Assembly (NCBI GenBank): GCA_963971535.1
Contig: OZ020601.1
Coordinates: 17,241,811 to 17,305,810 of the forward strand
DNA from: Notolepis coatsorum
Lineage: Eukaryota > Chordata > Actinopteri > Aulopiformes > Paralepididae
DNA length: 64,000 nt
Direction: 5' to 3'
Each line of letters begins with the position of its first letter. The stretch's first letter is position 1. Made by a program: the position numbers and the translations under genes. This document shows positions 22,063-32,941 of this stretch, one piece after another. The notes under the pieces were generated by a model. It ran no database searches and was not told where the DNA came from. It saw nothing but the letters and a program-made list of their open reading frames with translations.

Positions 22063-22374
22063 TCTCCTTGATCAATATGCTACATGACATTTTCAACACA
22101 TTACAATTTAGTTCATCCTTTAAGACACAAGATTGCACATGCAATATGGTGCACTTGGTTTAAGGTAAAACACAAAATAGTCCAAGACTTGTTTCCACTG
22201 TGGTCATCTCTACACAGTCCAAAATCCCCCAAATGCTGATGCTTTTCTAGTGTCACATTGACATGTTCCATGATTGTAAGAGAGCAATTATTCTTAACTT
22301 AACTTTTGAGAAAAAACCCTGTTAAGTAAAGGTTGGTTTTTAGGAGCTTCTTATAATGAGCGACTGAACCTGAT

Positions 22375-22455
22375 GGGGCTCACCTTGTCCCGGAGGCCTG
22401 CGGTTGGTCCGCGGCTCCCCTCATCACAGAGGCCTGCGGTTGTCCCGCGGCTCAC
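22375..22455 (-). repeat. 36-bp duplication of the Z1 splice donor
   Basis: Two further copies of the junction GACGAG|GTGAGCCGCGG follow exon Z1, as GATGAGGGGAGCCGCGG (donor destroyed) and GACAAGGTGAGCCCC (donor intact). The spacing is 36 bp, so the frame is kept: the continuing residues repeat VSRGTTAGLCDE. Confidence 0.75.
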
Positions 22456-23129
22456 CTCGTCACAGAGGCCCGTGGGCTCGGCGGCGTCCCTCTCGTGGTT
22501 CTTCAGGTGCTTCCTCAGCAGGCCGGGCCGGTTGAAGCCCTTCCAGCACAGCGGGCAGGGGTGCAGCCTCTGTCCCGTGTGCAGTCGCATGTGGTCCCTG
22601 AACGACGCCTGCGTGGTGAACACCTTGGCGCAGGACGGACAGCGGTGGAGGTTCCGAGCCGCGTGCGTCTTCTGGTGGTCCTTCAGGCCCGACGCCGAGG
22701 CGAAGCGCTTCGGACACAGGGCACAGGGGTACGGCCGCTCGCCCGTGTGCGTCCGCTCGTGCTGCGTCAGGTACCGCCGCTGGACGAAGCCCCGGCCGCA
22801 CACGGGGCAGCGGTGGGGTCTCTCCGCCGCGTGTCTCAGCTGGTGCCTCTTCAGGCATCCCAGCTGGGCATAGCTCGCTCCGCACACCGGGCAGGCGTGG
22901 GGTCTCTCCCCCGTGTGAACCCGCTGGTGGACGACGACGTTCACCTTCCGCGTGAAGCGCTTGCCGCAGATGGAGCAGGCGTGGGGTTTCTCTGCGGAGT
23001 GAGTCTTCATGTGGCGCGTCAGCCGGTGCGCTTCGTAGAACTCCTCCCCACAGAGCAGACAGCGGTGGAAGCCCTGCGCCGCGGTGTCTCCTCCAGGCTG
23101 GGCGTTAGGTCCTTCCCCGGGGTCCTCTC
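22456..23129 (-). CDS. C2H2 zinc-finger exon Z1 (seven fingers)
   Basis: A 674-nt exon encoding seven C2H2 fingers. Core starts are CLLCGEEF, CSICGKRF, CPVCGASY, CPVCGRGF, CALCPKRF, CPSCAKVF and CPLCWKGF, with TGERPH/P-type linkers between most. A spacer of acidic and glycine-rich residues (EDPGEGPNAQPGGD) precedes the first finger. The acceptor is TTTCACTACAG with entry in phase 1, and it joins in frame to the linker exon ending at 27620. The donor GAG|GTGAGC leaves in phase 0. The codon third positions are very GC-rich compared with the flanks, as is usual for fish finger exons. DNA-binding nuclear protein; orthologue not identified. Confidence 0.85.
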
Positions 23130-23184
23130 CTGTAGTGAAACATGTATACTGGTTACACTTGGTTAAAATTTTTCAATCAATCAA

Positions 23185-23345
23185 TCACCGCGCAGGTGAT
23201 TGATTGAAAAATGTATCAACAGATTGCAGAATGGATACAATACAGTACAGCTCAATACACACAATTATTAAGGGGATGCAGACCAGAGAAAGACTTACGT
23301 CTTGTTTACACCAGGGTCCCCCATTTTCAATTCATTATGAATTGT
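23185..23345 (-). mobile_element. LINE 3' tail copy
   Basis: A minus-strand copy of the LINE tail (reverse of gggggaccctggtgtaaaca through the attc/aatc simple-repeat end). The same tail ends the LINE copies at 28455-30655, 35120-35725 and 38505-39712. Confidence 0.7.
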
Positions 23346-23535
23346 AAGTAAAGGTGCAATTAGCACCGTGCAATCCATTCTTTGTGGATCCCGCCCCTAG
23401 TGTGTAGTCACTCAGCCTAAAAAACATTTGCGACAATGTTTAATCTTTGTATTGATTGATTGATTAAGTTCTGGAGCATGTACAGAAATTGAGACCACAA
23501 GCGTTTCAACACACCAGTCACTTTCGCTGTTTTAG

Positions 23536-24090
23536 CCTCAGATACTGTGGTGCGACCAGCTTGGTCAGTCTTCTACTACAGCCTCAGATACTGTGGTGCG
23601 ACCAGCTTGGTTAGCTTTCTGCTACAGCCTCAAATACTGTGGTGCGACCAGCTTGGTCAGTCTTCTGCTACAGCCTCAAATACTGTGGTGCGACCAGATT
23701 GGTCAGCTTTCTGCTACAGCCTCAGATACTGTGGTGCGACCAGCTTGGTCAGTCTTCTGCTACAGCCTCAAATACTGTGGTGCGACCAGCTTGGTCAGTC
23801 TTCTGCTACAGCCTCAAATACTGTGGTGCGACCAGATTGGTCAGTCTTCTGCTACAGCCTCAAATACTGTGGTGCGACCAGATTGGTCAGCTTTCTGCTA
23901 CAGCCTCAAATACTGTGGTGCGACCAGCTTGGTCAGTCTTCTGCTACAGCCTCAAATACTGTGGTGCGACCAGCTTGGTCAGTCTTCTGCGACAGCCTCA
24001 AATACTGTGGTGCGACCAGATTGGTCAGCTTTCTGCTACAGCCTCAAATACTGTGGTGCTACCAGCTTGGTCAGCTTTAGCCTCAAATGG
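23536..24090. repeat. 46-bp minisatellite
   Basis: About twelve units of 46 bp built on agcctcaaatactgtggtgc and gaccagcttggtcagtcttc. All three plus-strand frames are open across much of the array, which follows from a stop-free unit whose length is not a multiple of three. No exon adjoins it. Confidence 0.9.
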
Positions 24091-24305
24091 TCTGGCGGGA
24101 CCAGCTTGTTCAGCCATCTCACGATAACAGATGTATGACCAGATTGAGATGTGACCGTTTCTTCACGCACAGAATCTTTTGCAATAATGGAAAACAAATA
24201 CGCAGTCACCTTGACCACCAAGAATTTGCTCTGCAAAAAGTCTGCATGCTAAAAAGAAAGCACACAAGACGCGACAAGCGAAGGCATTCATGGGAAATTG
24301 ATTGA

Positions 24306-24512
24306 AAACACCACAGCAGCCAGCAGGCGCCACAGCTAGGGCTGAATCACCAGACGTCAACACCACAGCAGCCAGCAGGCGCCACAGCTAGGGCTGAGTC
24401 ACCAGACGTCAACACCACAGCAGCCAGCAGGCGTCACAGCTAGGGCTGAGTCACCAGACGTCAACACCACAGCAGCCAGCAGGCGCCACAGCTAGGGCTG
24501 AGTCACCAGACG
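24306..24512. repeat. 52-bp minisatellite
   Basis: Four units of 52 bp built on aacaccacagcagccagcag and gcgccacagctagggctgag. Units are almost identical, so the array is young. A SINE has inserted at its right end. Confidence 0.9.
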
Positions 24513-24993
24513 TTTTTTTATCCACTTTTTCTCCTTATTTTTCCATTTCTCTCCCATCCCAATTTCACCTCGCCAATTCTCCCTTCAATTCTCCCCTCCC
24601 CTGTCTCGAACGTTGCTAGACTATGCCTCCCACTGGTCGGCTGCAGTGAGAACCAAGCCTTGCATCACGTGTCCCCTCCGGTACACGAGGAGGCAGTTGT
24701 CGCATCTTTTCACCTGAACAGCGCAATCTCTCAGTGGCGAGGAGTAACATGTGGGAGGCTCACGCTGCCCCCGATACTTCCCGATTCTGCTGTACAGGCG
24801 CACCAACCGACCTGTAGGAGTCGCTGTCCACAACGTCCAATCCCCACCCACCAGCTTTCCCACCCCTAACACTGCCAATTGTGTTAGTATGAACGACCAG
24901 CCAAGCTGGTAGCAATGCCGAGAGCTGGGCTCGAACCCAGCATCTCCTGCGTTAGTGGCGAGCGCCTTGCCCACTGCGCCACTTAGCCGCCCC
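24513..24993 (-). mobile_element. tRNA-derived SINE, family 1, copy 3
   Basis: On the minus strand the head reads ggcggctaagtggcgcagtg with a B box gggttcgagccc, followed by the full family body and an A-rich tail. Only a weak ccaga repeat is seen at the borders, so the target-site duplication is uncertain. Confidence 0.85.
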
Positions 24994-25192
24994 AGATAAG
25001 TCACTGTATTGATATAATATCGGTGAAATATTGCTGTAGAATTATTTCCCCCACCCCTAGCCACAACCTTATAGGAAGAGGGTTACAACTCCTACACCCA
25101 ATATGGATGTAAAGTGAAAGTCTGACCTTTAACCCCATAGTCATTGTGCCGTTTCAAACCCAACGTGCTGCAGAGTCAAGACAACAACACCT

Positions 25193-26530
25193 TTAACACT
25201 TTGAGTGCCAGCAACGCGTTGTCGTTAGTTCATGCCGCCAGTTGAGTGCCACCAACGCTATATAGTGTTTGTTTGCCGTATTTATTTTTTATTGGCGATT
25301 TGAATTCATATTTCATCAATCGAGCCTCAGGTTAGTGTTGCAGACTCTCTGAGCTCAATTGGGAAGATACCGCCCCCTATCGTCTCTCCCTGTGTAACTG
25401 CACCCCATTACTTAGACTGATGGGGGGGGGGGGCCAGTTTCCTCATTTTACTTTTCTGTCAAGCCAACTGAAGAATCCATTGTGATCGGCGGCCCGGACA
25501 ACGCGTGGATTATGTATTTACAGTACCCAACGCTGAATCAATAAACACGATCGATATTTGGAATGGCGATCAGGAATTGGAATAATCTTTTTTTTTGTTT
25601 TTTTGATCCACTTTTTCTCCCATTTTCTATATTTTCTCCCATCCCAATTTCGTATCATCCAATTCAACCCTCCCCTGTCACGAACGCTGTTTCTTGCCTC
25701 CCACAAGCCGGCTGCAATGTGGACTAAGTCATACATAGCACAAGTCCCCTCCGGTACTTGAGGTAACAGCAGTCGCATCTTTTCACCTGCGCAGCTCGAT
25801 CTCTCAGTGTCGAGGAGTAACGCGTGGGAGGCTCACGCTGCCCCCGACACTTCCTGATTCTACTGCGCAGGCGCACCAACCGACTTGTAGGAGTCGCTTG
25901 TTCACAACGTTCGATCCCCACCCTTCAGTTTTCCCTCCCCGTAATACGGCCAATGTGTATTACTGCGGACGACCAGCTAAACTGAAAACAATGTGGAGAG
26001 CTGGATTCGAACACGCGAATCCTAGCGTCTCCACACTGGTGGCGAGTGCCTTGTCCACTACACCACCTAGCCGCCCGAATTGGAATAATCTTTTTGGATA
26101 ACATCTGATCTGAGGTGTGTGTGTGTGTGTGGCTGTGATCGCTGATCAGGAAATGAAAGAATCGATATTTCAGCCCGCTTCTATAGCGTGCATAAGTACA
26201 CATATACTATCGATAATCTAGCGTTTATTTGAAAACGATTCATAAATAGGCAGAAAAATGACAACGTTTGTGTATGCCAGAATATTCCAGTAAATGCCGA
26301 TTATCACGGAATCTTTATATATTCCTTGAAAACTAGGGCTTTTCAAAATGCTATAAAATGGAAATGAAGCGATTAAAAAACAATCCGTTTCGACAATGTT
26401 GACTGCAAACAAGTCATTGATAAGCGACGGGCAGATTAGACACATAGCCATAATTTAAGACAGAGATTATGCGTTCACAACGCTATCATTGAAGTGGGTG
26501 GTGGCATTCAACCACGTTTTACCATGTTAA
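25193..26530. mobile_element. piggyBac-like non-autonomous element 3 with SINE inside
   Basis: TTAA at 25193-25196 and 26527-26530, with an end ttaacactttgagtgccag matching elements 1 and 2. The right part (26150-26525) is an inverted copy of the interior of 9738-10487. A SINE (25593-26076) is inserted inside. Confidence 0.65.
25593..26076 (-). mobile_element. tRNA-derived SINE, family 1, copy 4
   Basis: A full-length copy flanked by a perfect duplication gaattggaataatctttt (25574-25591 and 26077-26094). It carries a small duplication around the B box (tggattcgaacacgcgaatc). The long perfect target repeat suggests a recent insertion into the piggyBac-like element. Confidence 0.9.
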
Positions 26531-26562
26531 CCAGTGGCACTGGAAGTAAAGGAGGCAGAGGA

Positions 26563-27619
26563 CATTCTCACCTTTAAACGGATGCAGTGGAACGTTCTCA
26601 CCTTTAAAAGGATGCAGTGGAACGTTCTCACCTTTAAACGGATGCAGTGGAACGTTCTCACCTTTAAAAGGATGCAGTGGAACGTTCTCAACTTTAAAAG
26701 GATGCAGTGGAACGTTCTCACCTTTAAACGGGTGCAGTGGAACGTTCTCACCTTTAAAAGGATGCAGTGGAACGTTCTCACCTTTAAAAGGATGCAGTGG
26801 AACGTTCTCACCTTTAAAAGGATGCAGTGGAACGTTCTCACCTTTAAACGGGTGCAGTGGAACGTTCTCACCTTTAAACGGGTGCAGTGGAACGTTCTCA
26901 CCTTTAAAAGGATGCAGTGGGTCGTTCTCACCTTTAAAAGGATGCAGTGGGTCGTTCTCACCTTTAAAAGGATGCAGTGGAACGCTCTCACCTTTAAACG
27001 GGTGCAGTGGAAAGTTCTCACCTTTAAAAGGATGCAGTGGAAAGTTCTCACCTTTAAAAGGATGCAGTGGGTCGTTCTCACCTTTAAAAGGATGCAGTGG
27101 GTCGTTCTCACCTTTAAAAGGATGCAGTGGAACGCTCTCACCTTTAAAAGGATGCAGTGGAACGCTCTCACCTTTAAAAGGATGCAGTGGAACGTTCTCA
27201 CCTTTAAAAGGATGCAGTGGAACGTTCTCACCTTTAAAAGGATGCAGTGGGACGTTCTCACCTTTAAAAGGATGCAGTGGAATGTTCTCACCTTTAAAAG
27301 GATGCAGTGGGTCGTTCTCACCTTTAAAAGGATGCAGTGGGTCGTTCTCACCTTTAAAAGGATACAGTGGAACGTTCTCACCTTTAAAAGGATGCAGTGG
27401 GACGTTCTCACCTTTAAAAGGATGCAGTGGAATGTTCTCACCTTTAAAAGGATGCAGTGGGTCGTTCTCACCTTTAAAAGGATGCAGTGGGTCGTTCTCA
27501 CCTTTAAAAGGATACAGTGGAACGTTCTCACCTTTAAAAGGATGCAGTGGAACGTTCTCCTTTAAAAGGATGCAGTGGGACGTTCTCACCTTTAAAAGGA
27601 TGCAGTGGAACGTTCTCAC
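26563..27619 (-). repeat. 30-bp minisatellite carrying copies of the A1 splice donor
   Basis: About thirty-five units of 30 bp built on gatgcagtggaacgttctca and cctttaaaag. On the minus strand each unit reads TTTAAAG|GTGAGAACG, repeating the exon/intron junction at 27620 and the last bases of that exon. Thirty is a multiple of three, and all minus-strand frames are stop-free. In the exon's own frame the units continue a 10-residue repeat (ENVPLHPFKG). One unit near 27555 lacks 2 bp. Unit variants (gtcgttctca, aacgctctca, aaagttctca) occur in blocks, a sign of higher-order duplication. Confidence 0.92.
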
Positions 27620-27776
27620 CTTTAAACGGATGCAGTGGAATGTTCTCTCGTCTCTTCCCAGCCGCTTCCTCCTCCTCCATCTCTTCAGCTTGGGCTGGAT
27701 ATCCAGTTTGACCACCAAGGTTAAGACCAGGACCTCTAGTCTGGAGGGATATGTAGTTGGAGAGGTCACCAGGCTT
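27620..27776 (-). CDS. Linker exon A1 of the zinc-finger locus
   Basis: A 157-nt exon starting after TTTATTTCAG and reading KPGDLSNYISLQTRG, then PGLNLGGQTGYPAQAEE, MEEEEAAGKRRENIP and LHPFK. It leaves in phase 1 at AAAG|GTGAGAACG and joins in frame to finger exon Z1 at 23129. The acidic EEMEEEEAAGKRR stretch resembles the linkers before other fish finger arrays. A second frame is also open, so this choice rests on phase agreement with Z1 and on composition. Exons further upstream, including the start codon, were not found. Confidence 0.6.
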
Positions 27777-27789
27777 CTGAAATAAAGCA

Positions 27790-28171
27790 GAGCAGAGAGA
27801 GCATCACCCAACAGTCCAGCGGACCTCTCATCCCAATCATGGACTGTTTGACCTCATCCTCTCTGGGAGACGCTACAGGAACCTCCGCTCCAAGTCAAGC
27901 AGGCTCAGCTGTGAACTCTGTGCCAAGTTGACAGCCCCCCCCCCCCCCCGCCACCATATAAACTCTGACTCCCTTGCCTATATCCTAGGCTCTGTTATTG
28001 TACAAACTTTGAACTCTATTGCATGTACTGAATTTCTACCTACCTACTGCTTTACACTGCAATCATAATAATCACAACTACCTACCTCCATACTATAGTC
28101 TATCCATATACTGTAACTCTGTATGATAGCATGTACAATAATGCTGTATACCATATATATTTATTCTCACT

Positions 28172-28236
<65 letters not shown>

Positions 28237-28450
28237 CACACACACATCTCCACATCCGTTTGTACATACTTGCATATAATCCTGTTTACACATCTGTAGA
28301 TTGTGTATCTGTACATATCCCTTACTAGTTACGCTGCTGGCCAGTATTACTTACTACCATAGTGTCTTTATATCATGTACATATGTTTAAGTTTATGTAT
28401 AAATGTTGTTATTAGCTGTTTTAAGAGTACATCCATCCATGTTTTTTCTG
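27790..28450 (+). mobile_element. LINE 3' region remnant with (AT)n
   Basis: The plus strand near 27850-27910 reads like the degenerate end of a LINE ORF2 (SGRRYRNLRSKSSRLSCEL). An AT-rich 3' region follows, with a pure (TA)n microsatellite at about 28165-28232 and a C-run at 27937-27950. It abuts the next LINE at about 28455. Confidence 0.5.
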
Positions 28451-28454
28451 CGTT

Positions 28455-30655
28455 TGTAGGTTGAACGTGTTTCACTCCATTCTGATTGACAAGCTAAAAG
28501 CAATTGGTTTTGATAGTTTATCAGTGAGCTGGATGCAATCCTACCTTGAGGGGAGAGAACAGATGGTGGAGGTAAACGGTACTCTATCCCCCCCCCTCAC
28601 AGTGAGCTGTGGTGTTCCACAAGGAAGCATACTAGGACCGCTACTGTTCCTAGTTTTTTATGCAAATTACATGTCGTCAGCTTGTGACTGCAACTTGTTC
28701 TTGTTCGCGGACGACTCAGCCCTGCTGGTCTCTGACAAGAACAAGTTACAGGTTGAAAAAACCCTCAGCTCAGAACTCTGCAGAATCTGCACCTGGCTCG
28801 CTGATAACAAACTATCATTACACCTGGGTAAAACAGAGTCCATTCTCTTCGAATCAAATAACAAACTCAGCAAGACCGACGGCTTCTCAGTTACAGTGGG
28901 TGACAATATTGTCACAAGGAAAGATGAAATTACATACCTAGGTTCTAGGGGTGGAACGGTTCACAAAATCGACGGTTCGGTTCGTATCACGGTTTTAGGT
29001 TTACGGTTTTCGGTTCGGTATACGTTGTTTTTAATTTTTTCTAAATGTAACACCAAAAATACCATACATCAACACAAGATATATAGCCTAAAAATAATCC
29101 AACTTTTCAGTTATTCTCAAAGACGTAGTCATGCAAAAACTGAAAGAATAAGGCCATTTGACATCAGGCACATTATTTTGACAGTGACGGTTAGAGCTAG
29201 GAGAGATTTTGGTAAGCAAGAGGGGAGGCATTGCTGATTTAAACATGCTTCTCATTTATTTGGTAAAAAAAAAAGTTTACCTTTAATAATGTTTGGCACA
29301 CAAAGACCGAACTGACTGAAAAATATAGGCAAAATTTGTCTAAGTATTAACTCGTCAATATACCCCCCTTCCCCACTAATGGAACTGGTGTCGTGGAGTC
29401 ACTTCTCTGTGAGCGTTTTCCACGGTTAGCTTGCGGCTAACATTAGTTAGCTCGCGGCTAAAATTAGTTAGTTTGTAGCTAACGTAACATTATATAACCG
29501 AACAATACACACATGCCCCGAATGCATACCGTTTGGTACGACCTCCACGGTTCGGGGCATGTGTGTATTTGTTCGGTACACGGTTCGAATGCGTACCGTT
29601 CCACCCCTACTAGGTTCCATCCTAGAGGCAAATCTTTCCTGTGACAAAATGGCATCCAAGGTAATAAAAAAAGTCAACCAAACAAACTAGATTCTTGTAC
29701 CGGATCTCCTCTCTGGTAAACAAGAATACCCTGAAGACTCTGGCAGGAGCACTCATTCAAGGGTACTGCGACTATGCTTGCACCTCATGGTACCAAAGCA
29801 CCTCAAAGGCGCTAAAAACAAGATTACAAACATCACAAAACTAACTGGTCAGACTACTACTTGACCTTACTCCTAGAACCCACCTCACCCCTGCCCACTT
29901 TGACAACCTAGGATGGCTTAGAGTACAGCAACTTGCAATGGGCCTGGTCTACAAAATACACTATACGACTAAGGTACCCATGTACATGTCAAAATACTTC
30001 CCAAAGGTCAGTGAATACCACGACCACAACACCAGAGGGAGCTCAACAAATCATGTTAAACCCAGATTTGGCTCAAACAAGGGACTAAACATAAACACGT
30101 TTCGCAATTATGCCACATCAATGTGGAACGCCCTACCCAAAGCTGTAAAGGAATGCGAATCCCTACCCATATTCAAAACCGCTCTTAAAGAGCACCTACG
30201 GGAGGCTGCAATTCGAAACTGGCCACCGTAAATGTCCAACCCCCCCCCCACCTAATAGACAGTCTCCTCCCCACCGTATGTATATATTCTCTCCCCACCG
30301 TATGCATATTTCTCTCCCACCCACCCACCCCCTCCTAATGTACAGTCTCCTCCCCATCATATGTATATACTCTCTGTCAGGATCTATGGGTAACAGTACT
30401 GTATATTTGCATATCATATATGTCACAAATGTAACAGTACTATATACCTGTATGTCATGTATATCCCTATGCCATAAATGTCATGGTGTCATATGTTGTG
30501 TCATAAATGTCACTATGAATTGAAAATGGGGGACCCTGATGTAAACAAGACGAAAGTCTTTCTCTGGTCTGCATCCCCTTAACAATTGTGTGTATTGAGC
30601 CGTACTCTATTGTACCCATTCTGCAATCTGTTCAATAAAGTTTTCATTCATTCAT
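28455..30655 (+). mobile_element. 5'-truncated LINE copy, split by an hAT-like element
   Basis: The left part encodes reverse transcriptase motifs of a non-LTR element: GVPQGSILGPLLF, then LFADDSALLV with the FADD catalytic motif, then WLADNKLSLHLGKTE. At 28946 the frame is interrupted by a 664-bp hAT-like insertion, after which the LINE resumes (29618 on). It shows several in-frame stops before the C-terminal stretch ending [10 protein letters not shown]. The 3' tail ends in an attcattcat simple repeat. It belongs to the L2/CR1-like group by motif style; the clade was not tested. The copy is dead. Confidence 0.8.
28946..29609. mobile_element. hAT-like MITE inserted in the LINE
   Basis: Inverted ends taggggtggaacggtt and accgttccacccctac-type with a perfect 8-bp duplication ctaggttc (28938-28945 and 29610-29617). 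Removing it restores LINE continuity, which proves the insertion order. Confidence 0.85.
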
Positions 30656-30712
30656 CCCACTTCCAACCTCCAACAATAAACGAATGCATCTTTTAGTAGG
30701 AATGCTAATCTT

Positions 30713-31125
30713 ACCTTTCGTCGGTCCTCGTAAAGTCGGAATTTTTCAAGTTGACCACCTGAACGCTTGAACTGCGACCAAAGGGTGAATATTACCAGTG
30801 GTAAACTCACGCAGGTACCATGACAGCGACGTTTACGAGTTGTAACGTTTCGCTGACTGACCCTTCACCTTTTGTGGTGCAAAAATACTTCATTATGATG
30901 ACCATGGAGTAGCAGCATGAGACATCATCAGAAATATGATGTTGATATGCCGGGATTCCTAAAAATCAAACCACCTACACAACATCGAGAAAGAAAGGTT
31001 TAATAATCTGAATGCATCTGGCTTTACGACTTTAACTAGCGCACCTGCATCCTATATCACCTCGTTATTACCATGTTGGTCACATGATACATTTCAGACT
31101 CGATGAGGACCGACCGAACGCACCA
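30713..31125. mobile_element. MITE with cggtcctcg ends, copy 1
   Basis: Inverted ends cgtcggtcctcgtaaag and cgatgaggaccgaccga. An internal block gagacatcatcagaaatatg is shared with a related copy at about 46702-47018. A donor-like GTAAGA on the minus strand at 30713 lies at the element end and is not taken as an exon. Confidence 0.55.
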
Positions 31126-31589
31126 TGAGTACGCAGGTTAACCAGCTGTTGTAATTCCCTCCATGCTACTAACTAACCCAACGTTAACCAAACCAAACAC
31201 ATAGAACGCGTTGCGTCGCGTCCTCTGTCGGGAGAGCGGACCGCTGTGGTCAAGTGTAGAAGCAAACGGTCTGCAGATCCACTTTGCGTACAGCTAACAT
31301 TAGCTAAGGCGCTACGTAGCTTGTGCGCTAATTCGGCTCAATCTTTCCTCCAAAACAATTAGCTGCTTTTCCATCAAATAAGTTCAAAGTAGAAACGTAT
31401 TATAGCCAATGCCATGCAGAAAACGGCGGTGCCTAAACGTGAGAAGATAAAAGAGGAACAGCGTGCTGTGGCTAGAACGGTGCTGGGTAAACAAACATAC
31501 CTTCGAATTGGTTGCGTGCGGGGTTACCACCAGTGGCGGGGCGGCGAATGGGTTGGGTTCGCTCGATTTGCTGTTCGGGGCGGTGGAAG

Positions 31590-31736
31590 TTAAAGGAACA
31601 CGCCGACATTGTGGGAGATGCGCTTTACTGCCCACTAGTCTATCTTAAGGAAATTGCCAAATTGGTCTCCATCTAATTGTCTGACTCTGGAGAAGACTGC
31701 AAGCACATTTCCCACAATGTTGGCGTGTTCCTTTAA
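31590..31736. mobile_element. TTAA palindromic MITE, short copy
   Basis: TTAA at both ends with inverted termini ttaaaggaacacgccgacat and atgttggcgtgttcctttaa. It is a 147-bp deletion form of the family at 10549-10897. Confidence 0.75.
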
Positions 31737-32933
31737 AAGCGGAGAACGCTGCTCCTAAATCTTTCCTGGAGATCGTTTTGAGGGTTTGTTGGGCTGTCAG
31801 ATGACCGTTCATTCGTTTACATTGATACACAACAAACCAACCAACCACATTGAATGATCTGCATTATGTTGCTAGTTGGTTCTTTTGTCTGTAAATGTCT
31901 AAATGTCAAATTATTGCTAAATGATAACAATAAATGCTTGTGTAATCCCATATATGTCTGTTACAATAAATAGCTACAAAAGAAAAAAGCCAACACTGGT
32001 AAACAAACGACCCTCCCACTCAGGGCATTATGGGGGTAGAACACATAGTAGCATACTGTAGGGGTGTAGGCGATGGGATAGCATGGATACCACAACAAAC
32101 CAAGAGTTCATAATGGCCGCTCTAGCTACCCTGGCCTACCCACAATGCCCTGTGTCCTTAAAGTGACAGTGTAGTTGGATTATGTCCAGTCCATGTAAGA
32201 GCCCACTACAATCTTATGTCCCCCCAGAATTCACCCTACTAACTAAAAAAACTGGTCGGTAGACGGACCTCCCGACCATAACGGCTCCGAACAACTGGAG
32301 CCGGCATATGAGCTACCGTGGGACCCCCTGGGGCCTTGCGGTGGCGAGGAGGGCAAAGGGCAAGGTGCCTATTGGGCGGTGAGGGACTCATATTTTCAAA
32401 AAGTGATTTAGGGTGACGAGGTTTAACACAGGGAGTTGTGGGAGACACAGGTTCGAAACTCCCTCTGGGCATCGAAGTTTGAGGTGACGATGTCACAACC
32501 GTTACATATATATACTTCAGAATTTTGTGGAGTGAAAATACAAGTCCCTCAAAACTGTACTTACGGTGCTATAGATAACATTCACTAGATGTGCACTAGA
32601 GCACCAGCATGAATGCAACATGTAAACAACAACATTCAGTTTGGACCTGCCAAATGGGGGGGGGGGCAATACTTTTATTCCACATCATTCTAAAAGCTCT
32701 GGATGTATTTTTTTCTTCTTCAAATTATTACATAAAAATGTTATCTATAGCACCTTTAAGTACAATACTTGAGTAAAAGTACTTAATTACTTTATCATTT
32801 GAGACACAGTCTCTTTTTACCAAAGAAAATAAATATGTCCTACATAAATTACTCAAAAAGCATGGTGACAATATCAAGAGCGTACACACATTTATTACAC
32901 AATCACAACTATATCCAGCATACACACCGATAA
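31737..32933. other. No gene seen; one small inverted repeat
   Basis: An inverted pair (cagggcattatgggggtag at about 32022 and ctacccacaatgccctg at about 32135) suggests a short MITE. Otherwise I see nothing that can be supported, apart from a G-run at about 32656. Confidence 0.35.
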
Positions 32934-32941
32934 GTCCAAAG

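Noticed and set aside
23547-24138. Three overlapping plus-strand frames of about 170 residues
   Set aside because: All three frames are open only because the 46-bp repeat unit lacks stops; no exon adjoins.
26534-27565. 343-residue plus-strand frame of LTFKRMQWNV repeats
   Set aside because: Shadow of the 30-bp minisatellite; the minus strand has the exon with matching splice phase.
30713-30860. Minus-strand exon ending at a GTAAGA donor
   Set aside because: The donor-like site coincides with the end of a MITE whose related copy lies at 46702-47018.
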